DNA of 64,000 nucleotides, taken from assembly GCF_034377285.1 (NCBI RefSeq), contig NZ_CP139715.1, positions 5,002,501-5,066,500 on the forward strand, given 5' to 3'. Positions within the stretch are counted from its first letter, which is position 1; every line of letters starts with the position of its first letter. Source of the stretch: Thalassobaculum sp. OXR-137 (GTDB lineage Bacteria; Pseudomonadota; Alphaproteobacteria; Thalassobaculales; Thalassobaculaceae). The translations under genes were made by a program, and so were the position numbers. This document shows, in pieces, positions 18,244-31,886 of this stretch. Below the pieces are notes generated by a model. The model was given only the letters and a program-made list of their open reading frames with translations. It ran no database searches and had not been told where the DNA came from.

Positions 18244-19107
18244 TTATCCGAGCGGTCGCCGGACCGTCCTGACATCGCCGATCTTGGCCAGGTTCCGCGC
18301 TCGGAAGTCGGCATGGGGTTCCTCGGCCACCGCCATGTGGTGACCGTTGGCGTGGAGGATGCGGTCCCCTTCCACCAGGAAGGCCACATGACCCGGCCAG
18401 TAGAACAGGTCGCCGGGCCGCGCTTCCTCCAGCGAGGGCACCACGGCCCCGAGTCCCGCCTCCTGCATGTCGCTGTCGCGCGGACACTCGATCCCGCACG
18501 CCGCCAGCGCCAACTGCACCAGCGCCGAGCAATCCAGCCCCGTGGTCGACCGCCCGCCCCAGGCATAGGGCGCACCCATGAAGCGCCGGGCGACCGCCAC
18601 CGGATCGCGCTCGACCTCGCCCAGCGGCGCCAGGTGCATCGCCCAGAGCCAGCCGTCATCGGCCACCCGGGCCCAGTCTCCGTGCCGGTCGGTCACCGTC
18701 ACCTGGCTGGTCAGATGCACGACGGCCCGCGGGATCGTCTTCAGGTCCGGGGCGTCGAACAGATAGCTGCGCAGAGCGATCACCCGGTGGCTCGTCGCCG
18801 TCTCTTCAGCGGCGCCCAGGCTTTCCTCGCGGACATAGCCCACATACCCGTCGGTCTCGTTGCGCACCCAGGCCCAGCCGCGCTTGCGCTCGAACACCGC
18901 GACGCGCTCGCCATAGAGCAGTTCGGAGCCCTGGCGCGCCTCCTCGAACGGGGCCTCGCGCATCGACGCCGTGCCGGTGGCGATCCGCGCCGGCTCGCCC
19001 TCCACGAACAGAGCCGCGTTGACCCGGCCTTCCAGCCGCGCGTCGGCCAGGTCCGTGCGATAGGCGTTCACCCGCGGGTCGAGCCGCTCGGTCTCGGCGG
19101 CGGTCAC
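18244..19107 (-). CDS. NlpC/P60 peptidase with SH3-like domains
   Basis: 287 residues from GTG at 19107, preceded by AGGAG and overlapping the VWA gene stop by four bases. The C-terminal half is an NlpC/P60 domain: GAPYAWGGRSTTGLDCSALVQLAL with the catalytic cysteine and RPGDLFYWPGHVAFLVEGDRILHANGH with the histidines. The N-terminal half has two SH3-like segments (YGERVAVFERKRGWAWVRNETDGYVGYV and LTSQVTVTDRHGDWARVADDGWLW). Such enzymes cut peptidoglycan stem peptides. No signal peptide is visible, so it may be cytoplasmic and act on recycled muropeptides. Confidence 0.87.
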   Translation of the reverse strand: MTAAETERLDPRVNAYRTDLADARLEGRVNAALFVEGEPARIATGTASMREAPFEEARQGSELLYGERVAVFERKRGWAWVRNETDGYVGYVREESLGAAEETATSHRVIALRSYLFDAPDLKTIPRAVVHLTSQVTVTDRHGDWARVADDGWLWAMHLAPLGEVERDPVAVARRFMGAPYAWGGRSTTGLDCSALVQLALAACGIECPRDSDMQEAGLGAVVPSLEEARPGDLFYWPGHVAFLVEGDRILHANGHHMAVAEEPHADFRARNLAKIGDVRTVRRPLG

Positions 19108-20282
19108 GAATTCAGCTCCTTGATCGCCCGGTCGAGCCCGTCCAGGGACAGCGGGTACATCCGGTCTTCCAGCAGCTCCTTCACCATGGCGACCGACTGG
19201 GTGTACTGCCAGAACCGCTCCTGCACCGGGTTGAGCCAGACCGAGCGGTGGAAATGCTCGGTCATGCGCCTGATCCACATGCCGCCGGCTTCCGGGTTCA
19301 TGTGCTCCACGCTGCCGCCGGCCACCGCGATCTCGTAGGGGCTCATGGACGCGTCGCCGATGAACACCGCCTTGTATTCCGGCCCGTAGGTCCGCAGCAC
19401 CTCGGCGGTGTCGATCCGCTCCACATGGCGGCGCCGGTTGTCCTTCCACAGCCGCTCGTAGGGGCAGTTGTGGAAGTAGAAGAACTCCAGATGCTTGAAC
19501 TCGCTGCGGGCGGCGGAGAACAGCTCCTCGCAGACCTTCACATAGGGGTCCATGGAACCGCCGACATCGAAGAACAGGATGACGTTGACCACGTTCTGCC
19601 GCTCGGCCCGCATCTGCAGGTCGAGCCAGCCGCCGTTCTTCGCGGTCTGGCGGATCGTGCCGTCCAGATCCAGCTCGTCGGCCCGGCCCTGGCGCGCGAA
19701 GCGGCGCAGCTTGCGCAGGGCGACCTTCAGATTGCGGGTACCGATCTCCACGCTGTCGTCGAGATTGCGGAACTCGCGCTTGTCCCAGACCTTCACCGCC
19801 CGGAAGTTGCGGTTGCCGTCCTGGCCGATGCGCACGCCTTCGGGATTGTAGCCGTAGGCGCCGTAAGGCGAGGTGCCCGCCGTGCCGACCCATTTGCTGC
19901 CGCCCTGGTGCCGGCCCTTCTGCTCCTCCAGGCGCTGGCGCAGGGTCTCCATCAGCTTGTCCCAACCGCCCATGGCCTCGATCTGGCGCTTCTCCTCGTC
20001 CGAAAGATTCAGCTCGGCCAGCTTCTGCAGCCACTCGTCGGGGATCTCGGCGCCGAACAGCTCGTCCAGCGCCTCCATGCCCTGGAAGACATGGCCGAAC
20101 ACCCGGTCGAACCGGTCCAGGTGGCGCTCGTCCTTCACCAGAGTCGCGCGGGAGAGATGGTAGAAGTCGTCCACCGACCCGCCGGCCACCCCGTCCCGCA
20201 CGGCCCGCAGCAGCGTCAGGTACTCGGTGATCGAGACCGGCAGCTTGGCGTCGCGCAGCTCGGTGAAGAAGCGGGTGAACAT
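19104..20282 (-). CDS. VWA-domain (CoxE-like) protein paired with MoxR
   Basis: 392 residues. The C-terminal half is a von Willebrand A domain with MIDAS-like DVGGSMD at about 240, where the first serine of the usual DxSxS is glycine. The N-terminal half (FTRFFTELRDAKLPVSITEYLTLL) is of the CoxE type, and a central basic stretch follows. CoxE/VWA proteins work with MoxR AAA+ ATPases as metal-insertion or assembly chaperones. The start overlaps the small secreted-protein stop by one base (TGATG), and the stop overlaps the NlpC gene, so the unit is tightly coupled. Confidence 0.87.
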   Translation of the reverse strand: MFTRFFTELRDAKLPVSITEYLTLLRAVRDGVAGGSVDDFYHLSRATLVKDERHLDRFDRVFGHVFQGMEALDELFGAEIPDEWLQKLAELNLSDEEKRQIEAMGGWDKLMETLRQRLEEQKGRHQGGSKWVGTAGTSPYGAYGYNPEGVRIGQDGNRNFRAVKVWDKREFRNLDDSVEIGTRNLKVALRKLRRFARQGRADELDLDGTIRQTAKNGGWLDLQMRAERQNVVNVILFFDVGGSMDPYVKVCEELFSAARSEFKHLEFFYFHNCPYERLWKDNRRRHVERIDTAEVLRTYGPEYKAVFIGDASMSPYEIAVAGGSVEHMNPEAGGMWIRRMTEHFHRSVWLNPVQERFWQYTQSVAMVKELLEDRMYPLSLDGLDRAIKELNS

Positions 20283-20649
20283 CAGCCGCCTTTCAGCGCC
20301 TTCTCGATACTGTTCCGGTGCATGTACAGATCGGAGGCGACGGGAACGGCGCCATCCTCGCGGCAGTCGCGCTTGCGCGGCGTGGCGGCCTGGGCGGCGG
20401 CTTCCATGTTGTATTCGAAGAAGCCCAGATCCTCATCGTCGGCGCCGAGCTGCACGAGATTGTCGCGGGCGAGGGAGCGGAAATAGGCCTCCTCCTCCGC
20501 ATCGCCGCCGCAGACGGAAATCGAACTGAGAATATAGCCGGCCTGCTCGGCGTAGTTCTTCATCGCCTCGGGGGCCGCTTCCAGCAGCTTGCCGGCGAGG
20601 GCCGGGGTGGCGGCCAGCGCCAGGGCGGCGGCGAGATAGAGCGCGCGCA

Positions 20650-20650
<1 letters not shown>
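20282..20650 (-). CDS. Small secreted protein of unknown function
   Basis: 122 residues beginning MRALYLAAALALAATPALA, a clear signal peptide; the mature part has about 100 residues with two cysteines (VCGGD and KRDCRED), an acidic middle and no family I recognise. It is probably periplasmic. The ATG overlaps the MoxR stop by one base and the stop overlaps the VWA start by one base (TGATG at both junctions), so it is made in step with both. The frame-shadow ORF running upstream in the same frame is not the gene. Confidence 0.7.
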
Positions 20651-21519
<869 letters not shown>

Positions 21520-21604
21520 CTCACCTCGCCAGACGGCTTCATGCCGGGTGGGTTGTGCGCCTGTACCTCACGGGAACGTACCGTGGGTCGAAACTGCGAC
21601 CAAA

Positions 21605-21629
21605 CCGGGGCAGGGCATTGCCGCCCCGG
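21605..21629 (-). terminator. Hairpin after alaS
   Basis: CCGGGGC and GCCCCGG form a stem around an 11-base loop, 24 bases past the alaS stop; on the minus strand it is followed by TTTGG. It is the likely end of the alaS transcript. Confidence 0.55.
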
Positions 21630-21652
21630 CTTCCATGTCGCAGCTCCCGACC

Positions 21653-24316
<2,664 letters not shown>

Positions 24317-24502
24317 GGCCCTGTCTCCGGCGACTTGGGCGCCGTCGGCGCACCCCTCGCGCGCAAACGGCCCCGTCAAAAGTCCCCGGTTTTATCGAGG
24401 CCACCCGGCGCTGTCCAGCGGATGCCCGCCGGAGTGCTCGGGCCGCCGTCCCGCGATCGGTGTCGCGGGCCCGGCCGGCGGGGGATGTCCCGCCCCTAAG
24501 AC

Positions 24503-24529
24503 GGAAGCGGCCGACGGGCGGCCGCTTCC
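24503..24529 (-). terminator. Hairpin after recA
   Basis: GGAAGCGGCC and GGCCGCTTCC form a perfect 10-bp stem with a seven-base loop, 33 bases past the recA stop. The run after it on the minus strand is short (GTCTTAG), so it is a hairpin with a weak U-tract. Confidence 0.6.
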
Positions 24530-24561
24530 CTGCAGTCTGTCAGATGCCGATCAGGCGCCGA

Positions 24562-25647
<1,086 letters not shown>

Positions 25648-25749
25648 AATCCGCCTCCTTCTATCGTGCGCGCCGGGTCGGGGGCAACGGACGCGGTCCG
25701 TCGGTCCTGTCGTCAGAGCCGGTGCGGGGTGAAAGATCTCTGAAGACGG

Positions 25750-25777
25750 ATTGTACCTATTTTGTTCTCGTTCGCAA
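25750..25777 (-). promoter_or_regulatory. recA promoter with overlapping LexA-type site
   Basis: On the minus strand TTGCGA (-35) and TACAAT (-10) are 16 bases apart. Spanning the spacer and -10 is GAAC-N7-GTAC (25753-25767), one base off the alphaproteobacterial LexA box GAAC-N7-GAAC/GTTC. LexA bound there would block the -10. The site is about 105 bases upstream of the recA ATG. Confidence 0.65.
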
Positions 25778-25833
25778 GCGCATTTTCTACTTTTGTTCTC
25801 ATCCAAATCTAGGTGTTCGCCGAAGATTTGGCC

Positions 25834-27735
25834 TCAAGATCCGGGGTCGACCGGTTGGGAGGCATGCTTCACCGCCTGGGCGAGCTGCTTCAGGGAGAAC
25901 GGTTTGGGCAGGAAGGCCACCGATTCGGCGTCCGCGATCCGCTGCCGCAGGGCATCCTCGGAATAGCCGGAAATGCAGACCACCGGCAGCTTCGGCCGCC
26001 CCTTGCGGACCTCGCGGATCAGGGTCGGGCCGTCGATCCCCGGCATCATCACGTCGGTCACCATCAGGTCGACCTGAGGATTCTCGCCGTTCAGGAGCTC
26101 GAGCGCCGCCTCGCCGGACCGCGCTTCCAGCACGGTGTAGCCCTTGCCGCGCAGCGCCCGGGCGGCGAACAGGCGCACCGGGTCCTCGTCCTCCACCAGC
26201 AGCACGGTGCCGGTGCCCGACAGATCGGTGTCGAGCCGGCGGGGTCCGTCGGCAGCGTTCACCTCCACCGCCCCGTTCCAGGCCGGCAGGTAGATCGAGA
26301 AGGTCGTTCCGACCTCCAGCGTGCTGTCGACGAACATGTAGCCGCCGAACTGCTTGATGATACCGAAGGCCGTCGACAAACCGAGCCCGGTCCCCTGCCC
26401 CAGATCCTTGGTGGTGAAGAACGGCTCGAAGATCCGCTTCTGGACGTCCGGCGGCATCCCGGTGCCGGTGTCGATCACCTCGATGAGAACGTATTCGCCC
26501 GGCGGCATGACCTCGTCGCCCTGGCGCAGCGGCCGCACGGTCTCGGTCAGGCCAGTGCGCATAGAGATCCGTCCGCCGCCCGGCATCGCATCGCGGGCAT
26601 TGACCACCAGGTTGATGATGACCTGCTCCAGCTGACCGGGATCGACGCGCACCGGGCGCAGGTCGCGGCCGTGTTCCAGCTCGAGGACGACGGTCTCGCC
26701 GATCAGCCGGCGCAGCAGATGGGACAGGTCGGACAGGATCTCGGTCAGGTCCACGACCCTAGGAATCAGGGTCTGCTGCCGCGAGAAGGCCAGCAGCTGG
26801 CGGCCCAGATTGGCCGCCCGGTTGGCATTCTGCTTGATCTGCATGACGTCGGCGAAGGACTGGTCGCCGGCCCGGTGGCGCTGCAACAGCAGATCGCAAT
26901 AGCCGGTCATCGCCGTGAGCAGGTTGTTGAAATCATGGGCCACACCGCCGGCGAGCTGGCCAACCGCCTGCATCTTCTGCGACTGGGCGAACTGCATCTC
27001 CAGGGAGCGCTGGTCGCTGACGTCGATCAGATAGATGACCCGCTGGGTAGGGTTGCCGCGCGGCCGCCGCACGAACATGGAGGCGACGCGCTCGCGCTCC
27101 TCGGCGCCGACGGTCACGTCGATTGGCGGCGACGTCTCGCCGGTCGGATCGGCGTCGGCAATCACCTGGCGGACCCGGGCGCGGTCCTGCTCGGCCACCA
27201 GCGGCAGGAATTCCGAACCGAGCATGGCGTTGCGTCCGCCCGGGCCGAGCCACTCCGACAGGAACCGGTTGTGACCGACGATCCGATCGTCCTCGTCGAT
27301 CCGCAGGGCGCCGATCGGCGCATATTCCAGCGCGTCGACCACCAGTTCCAGCTTGGTTTCCGGCGGCTGTTCCGCCGGCTTGCGGGCGGCGGACAGGTCG
27401 GCCTGGACGACGTCCTCGGGCTGGGCGGTCAGGGTGACCGCCACCTGGCGCCCCTCGTGGTCGAAGCTATCGGTGCTCTCGGCCTCCGCCGGGTCGCGCT
27501 TGAGGACCATGAGGCGGAGCCGCGCGACGGCCTTGCCTTCGCCCGTCGCCGCACCGTCCCCCAGCAGCGCCACCGCGCCGGCATCGGCTTCCAGAAAGCG
27601 GCCGTCGCCGCCCAGGCGCACGCACCCGCGCTCGACCAGCTCTCCGTTGCCGCTTCCGCCGTCGGCCGGCTCCTCCTGGCCTTGCGAGCTCGACCAGATG
27701 CCGGTCACGGCCCGCCAGACGGACGATCCCTTCAA
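25834..27735 (-). CDS. cckA: Hybrid histidine kinase CckA
   Basis: 633 residues: an N-terminal region of unclear type, a PAS domain ([23 protein letters not shown]), a HisKA domain with the [21 protein letters not shown] phosphorylation histidine, a HATPase ([30 protein letters not shown]) and a C-terminal receiver ([25 protein letters not shown]). These match CckA, which phosphorylates ChpT and so CtrA in alphaproteobacteria. No ATG fits: the listed start is TTG, and the frame is open to the flhB stop with a better SD (GGAGGG) before an ATT at 27750. No membrane segment is visible, unlike many CckA proteins. It lies 60 bases downstream of flhB. Confidence 0.85.
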   Translation of the reverse strand: MKGSSVWRAVTGIWSSSQGQEEPADGGSGNGELVERGCVRLGGDGRFLEADAGAVALLGDGAATGEGKAVARLRLMVLKRDPAEAESTDSFDHEGRQVAVTLTAQPEDVVQADLSAARKPAEQPPETKLELVVDALEYAPIGALRIDEDDRIVGHNRFLSEWLGPGGRNAMLGSEFLPLVAEQDRARVRQVIADADPTGETSPPIDVTVGAEERERVASMFVRRPRGNPTQRVIYLIDVSDQRSLEMQFAQSQKMQAVGQLAGGVAHDFNNLLTAMTGYCDLLLQRHRAGDQSFADVMQIKQNANRAANLGRQLLAFSRQQTLIPRVVDLTEILSDLSHLLRRLIGETVVLELEHGRDLRPVRVDPGQLEQVIINLVVNARDAMPGGGRISMRTGLTETVRPLRQGDEVMPPGEYVLIEVIDTGTGMPPDVQKRIFEPFFTTKDLGQGTGLGLSTAFGIIKQFGGYMFVDSTLEVGTTFSIYLPAWNGAVEVNAADGPRRLDTDLSGTGTVLLVEDEDPVRLFAARALRGKGYTVLEARSGEAALELLNGENPQVDLMVTDVMMPGIDGPTLIREVRKGRPKLPVVCISGYSEDALRQRIADAESVAFLPKPFSLKQLAQAVKHASQPVDPGS

Positions 27736-27795
27736 CCCCAGTCCTGAAATCTGCGTTCCCTCCGCTTGCTCCCCGATCCGACATCCGCCGGCACC

Positions 27796-28869
27796 CTATG
27801 CCGACGCGCGGTTACCCTTCAGGCGGTAGACGTAGGAGATGATCTGCGCCACGGCCTGATAGTGCTCTTCCGGGATCTGCTGGTCCAGTTCGACGCCGCC
27901 GAACAGCGCCCGGGCCAGGGGCGGGTTCTCCACGATCGGCACATTATGCTCTTCGGCGACCTCGCGGATACGGAAGGCGACGTTGTCCACCCCCTTGGCC
28001 ACCACGGTCGGCGCCGCCATCACCGCCGTGTCGTATTTCAGGGCGACGGCGAAGTGGGTCGGGTTGGTGACGATCACATCGGCCTGGGGCACCGCCGCCA
28101 TCATGCGCTGGCGGGCCCGCTCGTGCCGGATCTGACGCAGCCGCGCCTTCACGTGCGGATCGCCTTCCGACTGCTTGTGCTCGTCGCGGATCTCCTGGCG
28201 GCTCATCTTGAGCTGCTTGGTGTGTTCGTATTTCTGATAGATGTAATCGGCGACGGCGATGATCGCCATGATCGAGGTGACGCCGATCAGCAGGCGCATC
28301 AGGAGGGTCTGGATCTCCTCCAGAAGCTGGCGCACGTCCATCTGCACGATGGTTTCCAGCCGGTCCAGCTCGGGCATCACCAGAATGACCGCGACGGCGC
28401 CGACGACCCCCATCTTCGCGATGCCCTTGAGGAACTCGACCAGGGAGCGCACCGCAAACAGGCGCCCGAAACCCTTGATCGGCGAGATCTTATCCAGCTT
28501 CGGGGAGATCGGCTCGGTGGTGAAAAGGATGCCGGACTGGCCCATGCTCGCGGCCAGCGCCAGGACGATGAACACGACGAAGACCGGCGCCATGGCGATG
28601 ATCACCGATCCGAACACCTCGAACAGGATGTCGCCGGAGCTGCCCTGGTCGACCGCCATGGTGCCGGCCTTCTCCACCAGGCCGGCGAGCGGACTGTAGA
28701 CCCGCAATGCGACGAAGGGACCGGCGATGCCGATGATCAGGGCCGCCCCCAGCAGCACGGCGAAGCTGTTCACTTCCTTGCTGGTGGCGATCTGGCCCTT
28801 CTTGCGCGCCTCCGACAGTTTTTTCGGGGTCGGCTCTTCCGTCTTTTCGGATTGGTCCTGATCCGACAT
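27796..28869 (-). CDS. flhB: Flagellar type III export switch protein FlhB
   Basis: 357 residues with a basic N terminus (EEPTPKKLSEARKKGQI), four membrane segments between about 35 and 210, and a cytoplasmic domain with the self-cleavage motif NPTH at 269-272. FlhB switches export from rod/hook to filament proteins. The residues after NPTH (FAVALKYDTAVMAAPTVVAKG) match those in the short FlhB-like protein at 31545-31886. It is downstream of fliR after a 137-base gap with no clear gene. cckA follows on the same strand. Confidence 0.96.
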   Translation of the reverse strand: MSDQDQSEKTEEPTPKKLSEARKKGQIATSKEVNSFAVLLGAALIIGIAGPFVALRVYSPLAGLVEKAGTMAVDQGSSGDILFEVFGSVIIAMAPVFVVFIVLALAASMGQSGILFTTEPISPKLDKISPIKGFGRLFAVRSLVEFLKGIAKMGVVGAVAVILVMPELDRLETIVQMDVRQLLEEIQTLLMRLLIGVTSIMAIIAVADYIYQKYEHTKQLKMSRQEIRDEHKQSEGDPHVKARLRQIRHERARQRMMAAVPQADVIVTNPTHFAVALKYDTAVMAAPTVVAKGVDNVAFRIREVAEEHNVPIVENPPLARALFGGVELDQQIPEEHYQAVAQIISYVYRLKGNRASA

Positions 28870-29006
28870 GGGTGCGCTGTCGCCTTGCCGCGGTAAGAGC
28901 AGGATCGGTTCGGAGCGAAGCGATCCGAGCCGTCATTCGGTCGTCGACCTATTAAAGATAAAGCAAATCCGCACGACCAGATGTTTCCATGCGATCGGGA
29001 TATGCC

Positions 29007-29774
29007 TTAGCCGGGCACCAGATAGGAGGCGATCCCGTCCTCATAATAACTGAGAAACACCTCCATCATGGTTCCAATAATGGCGATGATGATGGTGAAG
29101 CCCATCAGGATCTGGATCGGCAGACCGATGAAGAAGATCTGGAGCTGCGGCATCAGCCGGGACACCACGCCCAGAGCGACGAAGAAGATCAGCGAAAACA
29201 GGATGAACGGCGCCGAGAGCTGGATGGCCATCTCGAAGGAATCCGCCACCAGTCGGGTAAAGGCCAGGGACATGTCGTCGATCGGCAGCGGCGCGCCGGG
29301 CGGAAACATCGTGTAGCTGTCGATCAGCGCCAGGATGAGCATGTGGTGCAGGTCCGTCGCCAGCACGACCATGATCGCCAAGGTACTCAGCAGCAGGCTG
29401 ATCGACGTGCCCTGTTCCTGGAGCGACGGGTTGAACACCTGGGCATTGGCCAGGCCGGTGGAGAACGAGATGATCATGCCGGCAGACGCCAGGGTCAGCA
29501 GCAGCGTGCGCCCCACCAGGCCGAAGAAGATCCCAACCATCACCTCGATGAAGATCAGAAGGAACAGTTCCGGGATCGATTGCGGCACGGTCGGCAGATA
29601 GGTCATGACCGTCGGCGCGACGGCCACGGACATCGCCAACAGGAACATCACGCGGATCCGCGAGGACACGAAGGTCTCGCCGATGCCCGGCAGCAGAAAG
29701 ACCAGCGCCCCCAGCCGGGCGATGACGAGCATCAGGGCGTAGGCCTGGACGGGGAGATATTCCTGCAGCGGCAT
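29007..29774 (-). CDS. fliR: Flagellar export protein FliR
   Basis: 255 residues from ATG at 29774 (TAGGAG upstream; the longer frame is fliQ shadow). About six membrane segments run through it, with the family features ARLGALVFLLPGIGETFVSSRIRVMFLLAMSVAVAPTV and GLANAQVFNPS. FliR joins FliP and FliQ in the export gate of the basal body. Its start lies 11 bases past the fliQ stop, in the flgB-flgC-fliE-fliQ-fliR-flhB unit. Confidence 0.95.
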   Translation of the reverse strand: MPLQEYLPVQAYALMLVIARLGALVFLLPGIGETFVSSRIRVMFLLAMSVAVAPTVMTYLPTVPQSIPELFLLIFIEVMVGIFFGLVGRTLLLTLASAGMIISFSTGLANAQVFNPSLQEQGTSISLLLSTLAIMVVLATDLHHMLILALIDSYTMFPPGAPLPIDDMSLAFTRLVADSFEMAIQLSAPFILFSLIFFVALGVVSRLMPQLQIFFIGLPIQILMGFTIIIAIIGTMMEVFLSYYEDGIASYLVPG

Positions 29775-29785
29775 CGGCCGCGCTC

Positions 29786-30052
29786 CTAAGAGAGACCGAT
29801 GATCTTGTCGGCCAAACCGTTGAAGAACGTGGTGATCGTCGCCAGCATGAACGGCAGCAGGATAATCAGCGAGGCGAAAACCACGAGGATCTTCGGCACG
29901 AACACCAGGGTCATTTCCTGAAGCTGGGTGAGCGCCTGAAACAGGGCGATGACGAGGCCGACCCCGAGGGCGATCAGCATGATGGGGATGCTCATGGTGA
30001 GGAGCACCAGAACCGCCTCCCGGGTGACGTCGATGGCATCGGCCTCGGTCAT
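29786..30052 (-). CDS. fliQ: Flagellar export protein FliQ
   Basis: 88 residues with two membrane segments and family motifs: REAVLVLLTMSIPIMLIALGVGLVIALFQALTQLQEMTL and FVPKILVVF. FliQ is one of the small export-gate subunits. It sits between fliE (96-base gap upstream) and fliR (11 bases). Confidence 0.95.
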   Translation of the reverse strand: MTEADAIDVTREAVLVLLTMSIPIMLIALGVGLVIALFQALTQLQEMTLVFVPKILVVFASLIILLPFMLATITTFFNGLADKIIGLS

Positions 30053-30148
30053 GCGCGCGTCCCCAACGCCAAATGCCCGGCAAATCCTGCCGGGTCCCTT
30101 TCTGCCGTCCTGTCGTTCCGGATGGCCGCGCGATCGGCGGCGGCCACC

Positions 30149-30442
30149 TCAGATCGGCATGCGGATGATCTCCTGATAGGCTGAGACAAGCTTGTCCCTC
30201 AGAGCGGTCACGGTCTGGAGGGTGAGTTCGGCATCGTTGACCGCGGCCACGACATCGGTCAGATCGGCCGTCCCGGCAATTCCTGCCTTCGACAGCGTCT
30301 CGCCCTTGTACATCGTGTCGATCGAGGTCTCGGCCGCGTCCTTCACGAAACTCGCGAAGTCCTTGCCGCTGACCGCCTTGTCCGCGCCGCCCGCGCCCAG
30401 TCCCGGAACGGGGGGCGTGATATCTCCGATACGTGTCACCAT
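30149..30442 (-). CDS. fliE: Flagellar hook-basal body protein FliE
   Basis: 97 residues with a FliE-type C terminus (DLTDVVAAVNDAELTLQTVTALRDKLVSAYQEIIRMPI) and a variable N terminus. It is the MS ring-rod junction protein. GGAGGTACC precedes the ATG. It follows flgC with an 80-base gap and lies before fliQ. Confidence 0.94.
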   Translation of the reverse strand: MVTRIGDITPPVPGLGAGGADKAVSGKDFASFVKDAAETSIDTMYKGETLSKAGIAGTADLTDVVAAVNDAELTLQTVTALRDKLVSAYQEIIRMPI

Positions 30443-30522
30443 GACGGTACCTCCATGGGTGCCATTCTACGCGATGGGGCCGGCGCGCGAAACAGCGCCG
30501 TCCAGGTCGGTCACTGCGCCGA

Positions 30523-30930
30523 TCAGCGCAGCAGTTCGATGGTGCGCTGGATCATCGCCTTGGAGCTGTCGATCACGCTCAGGTTGGCTTCGTAGCCGCG
30601 CTGGGCTTCCTTCATGTCCGTCAGCTCGATCAGCGCGTTGACGTTCGGCTTCTTCACGTAGCCGTTCTCGTCGGCCAGCGGATGGTACGGCTCGTAGGCC
30701 AGCTCGAAATCGCCCATGTCGCGGCCGATCTTCTTCACCGACACCAGATCCGCGTTCAGCGTGCGGTCGAGTTGGTCCTGGAAGGTGATGGTCTTGCGGC
30801 GATAGGGATCGTCGCCCGGCTTGTTGCCCATCGAGTCGGCGTTGGCGACGTTCTCGGCCACGACCCGCAGGCGGGTGCCCTGGGCCTTCATGCCGGAGGC
30901 GGAGATCTTGATGGCGTTGATGAGTTCCAT
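30523..30930 (-). CDS. flgC: Flagellar proximal rod protein FlgC
   Basis: 135 residues with the rod-family N terminus (INAIKISASGMKAQGTRLRVVAENVANADS) and the C-terminal MKEAQRGYEANLSVIDSSKAMIQRTIELLR. It builds the proximal rod. GGAGAGG lies upstream, and the start is 17 bases after the flgB stop. Confidence 0.96.
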   Translation of the reverse strand: MELINAIKISASGMKAQGTRLRVVAENVANADSMGNKPGDDPYRRKTITFQDQLDRTLNADLVSVKKIGRDMGDFELAYEPYHPLADENGYVKKPNVNALIELTDMKEAQRGYEANLSVIDSSKAMIQRTIELLR

Positions 30931-30947
30931 GGGTCGATCCTCTCCGC

Positions 30948-31358
30948 TTACTGGCCGCTGCGGCCGACGGCCGTCCGCAGCATCATCATGTTCTTGTTAT
31001 AGATGTTCGACGCCAGCTGGTACTTCATCTGGGTGTCGGACACCTTCATCATCTGCTCTTCCAGGGCGATGCCGTTGTCGTTCGGGTTGGTCTCGTAGAC
31101 CTCGCGGGGGCGCAGTTCCTCGACCCGGTGGTCGGGCTTGCGCACGGTGCCCTGCAGGTGGGTGCCGCTGGTCGCCTGCATCTTCACCGGCTGGATGTCG
31201 CGGAGTTCCCGCTCGAAATTGACCGCCTTCAGATCCTTGGCGCGGTAGTTCGGGGTATCCGCATTGGCGATGTTCTGCGCCAGCACGGTCTGACGGTCGC
31301 CGAGCCAGTTCATCTGCTGCCGAGCCATCCGAAACAGGCTCATGTCCGACATCTGCAT
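30948..31358 (-). CDS. flgB: Flagellar proximal rod protein FlgB
   Basis: 136 residues from ATG at 31358 (MQMSDMS...), chosen for AAGGGGA about seven bases upstream; ATG at 31352 is an alternative. The rod N terminus (ARQQMNWLGDRQTVLAQNIANADTPNYRAKDL) and C-terminal QMKYQLASNIYNKNMMMLRTAVG match FlgB. It is the first gene of the flgB-flgC-fliE-fliQ-fliR-flhB unit, 94 bases downstream of a near-perfect sigma-54 element. Confidence 0.95.
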   Translation of the reverse strand: MQMSDMSLFRMARQQMNWLGDRQTVLAQNIANADTPNYRAKDLKAVNFERELRDIQPVKMQATSGTHLQGTVRKPDHRVEELRPREVYETNPNDNGIALEEQMMKVSDTQMKYQLASNIYNKNMMMLRTAVGRSGQ

Positions 31359-31452
31359 CTCTCGTCCCCTTCTGAGCAAGCAACCAAGGCCTTGCTTCTT
31401 TCGGTTCCGCGCTTCGACCGCCGAGGCCGCCGGAGAGCGTCGCAAAGGGATA

Positions 31453-31468
31453 AGCAAGCACCGTGCCA
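31453..31468 (-). promoter_or_regulatory. Sigma-54 promoter for flgB operon
   Basis: Minus strand TGGCACG-GTGC-TTGCT is a full match to the RpoN consensus with GG-N10-GC spacing. The start site would be about 85 bases before the flgB ATG. Confidence 0.85.
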
Positions 31469-31544
31469 GAATGGTCGAGCCGATGGGTTGCCGGTGGGCT
31501 CCGGGCCGGATGCAGGACGGCCTGCGGATCGCTATACTGCGGCC

Positions 31545-31886
31545 ATGACGAGGCGATCCGATACCCCAGCGACCCGCCACAGCACCGCCCCGAAGCGGCA
31601 GATCGCCATTGCGCTCAGCCACGACATCGACGGCAATACCGCGCCGACCGTGGTCGCCAAGGGCTATGGCGACATGGCGGAGAAGATTCTGGATCTCGCG
31701 TTCCAGAACAACGTGAAGGTGCGCACCGACCCGGACCTTGCCCAGATCCTGGAGGTGGTGGAGGTCGACTGCGAGATCCCGATGGAGGCCTTCGCCGCCG
31801 TGGCCGAGATCCTGACCTATGTGTACCGGGCCAACGACCGCCTGAAGGACGACCGACGGACCGAGGAGACCGGCGATGACCGATAA
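31545..31886 (+). CDS. FlhB C-terminal paralogue (FlhX/EscU-type)
   Basis: 113 residues aligned with the cytoplasmic part of FlhB that follows the NPTH site (IAIALSHDIDGNTAPTVVAKG matches ALKYDTAVMAAPTVVAKG), but the cleavable NPTH and all membrane segments are absent. Short FlhB-like proteins of this kind are known in many flagellates and may stand in for part of FlhB in the substrate switch. The stop overlaps the next gene by 11 bases, so it is cotranslated with 31876-32205 and lies in the unit with fliO and fliP. Confidence 0.85.
   Translation: MTRRSDTPATRHSTAPKRQIAIALSHDIDGNTAPTVVAKGYGDMAEKILDLAFQNNVKVRTDPDLAQILEVVEVDCEIPMEAFAAVAEILTYVYRANDRLKDDRRTEETGDDR

Noticed and set aside
28870-29006. 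Gap between fliR and flhB as a possible small gene or promoter
   Set aside because: A partial GGATCG/CGATCC repeat and an AT-rich stretch are present, but no clear promoter words, ribosome-binding site or protein-like frame.
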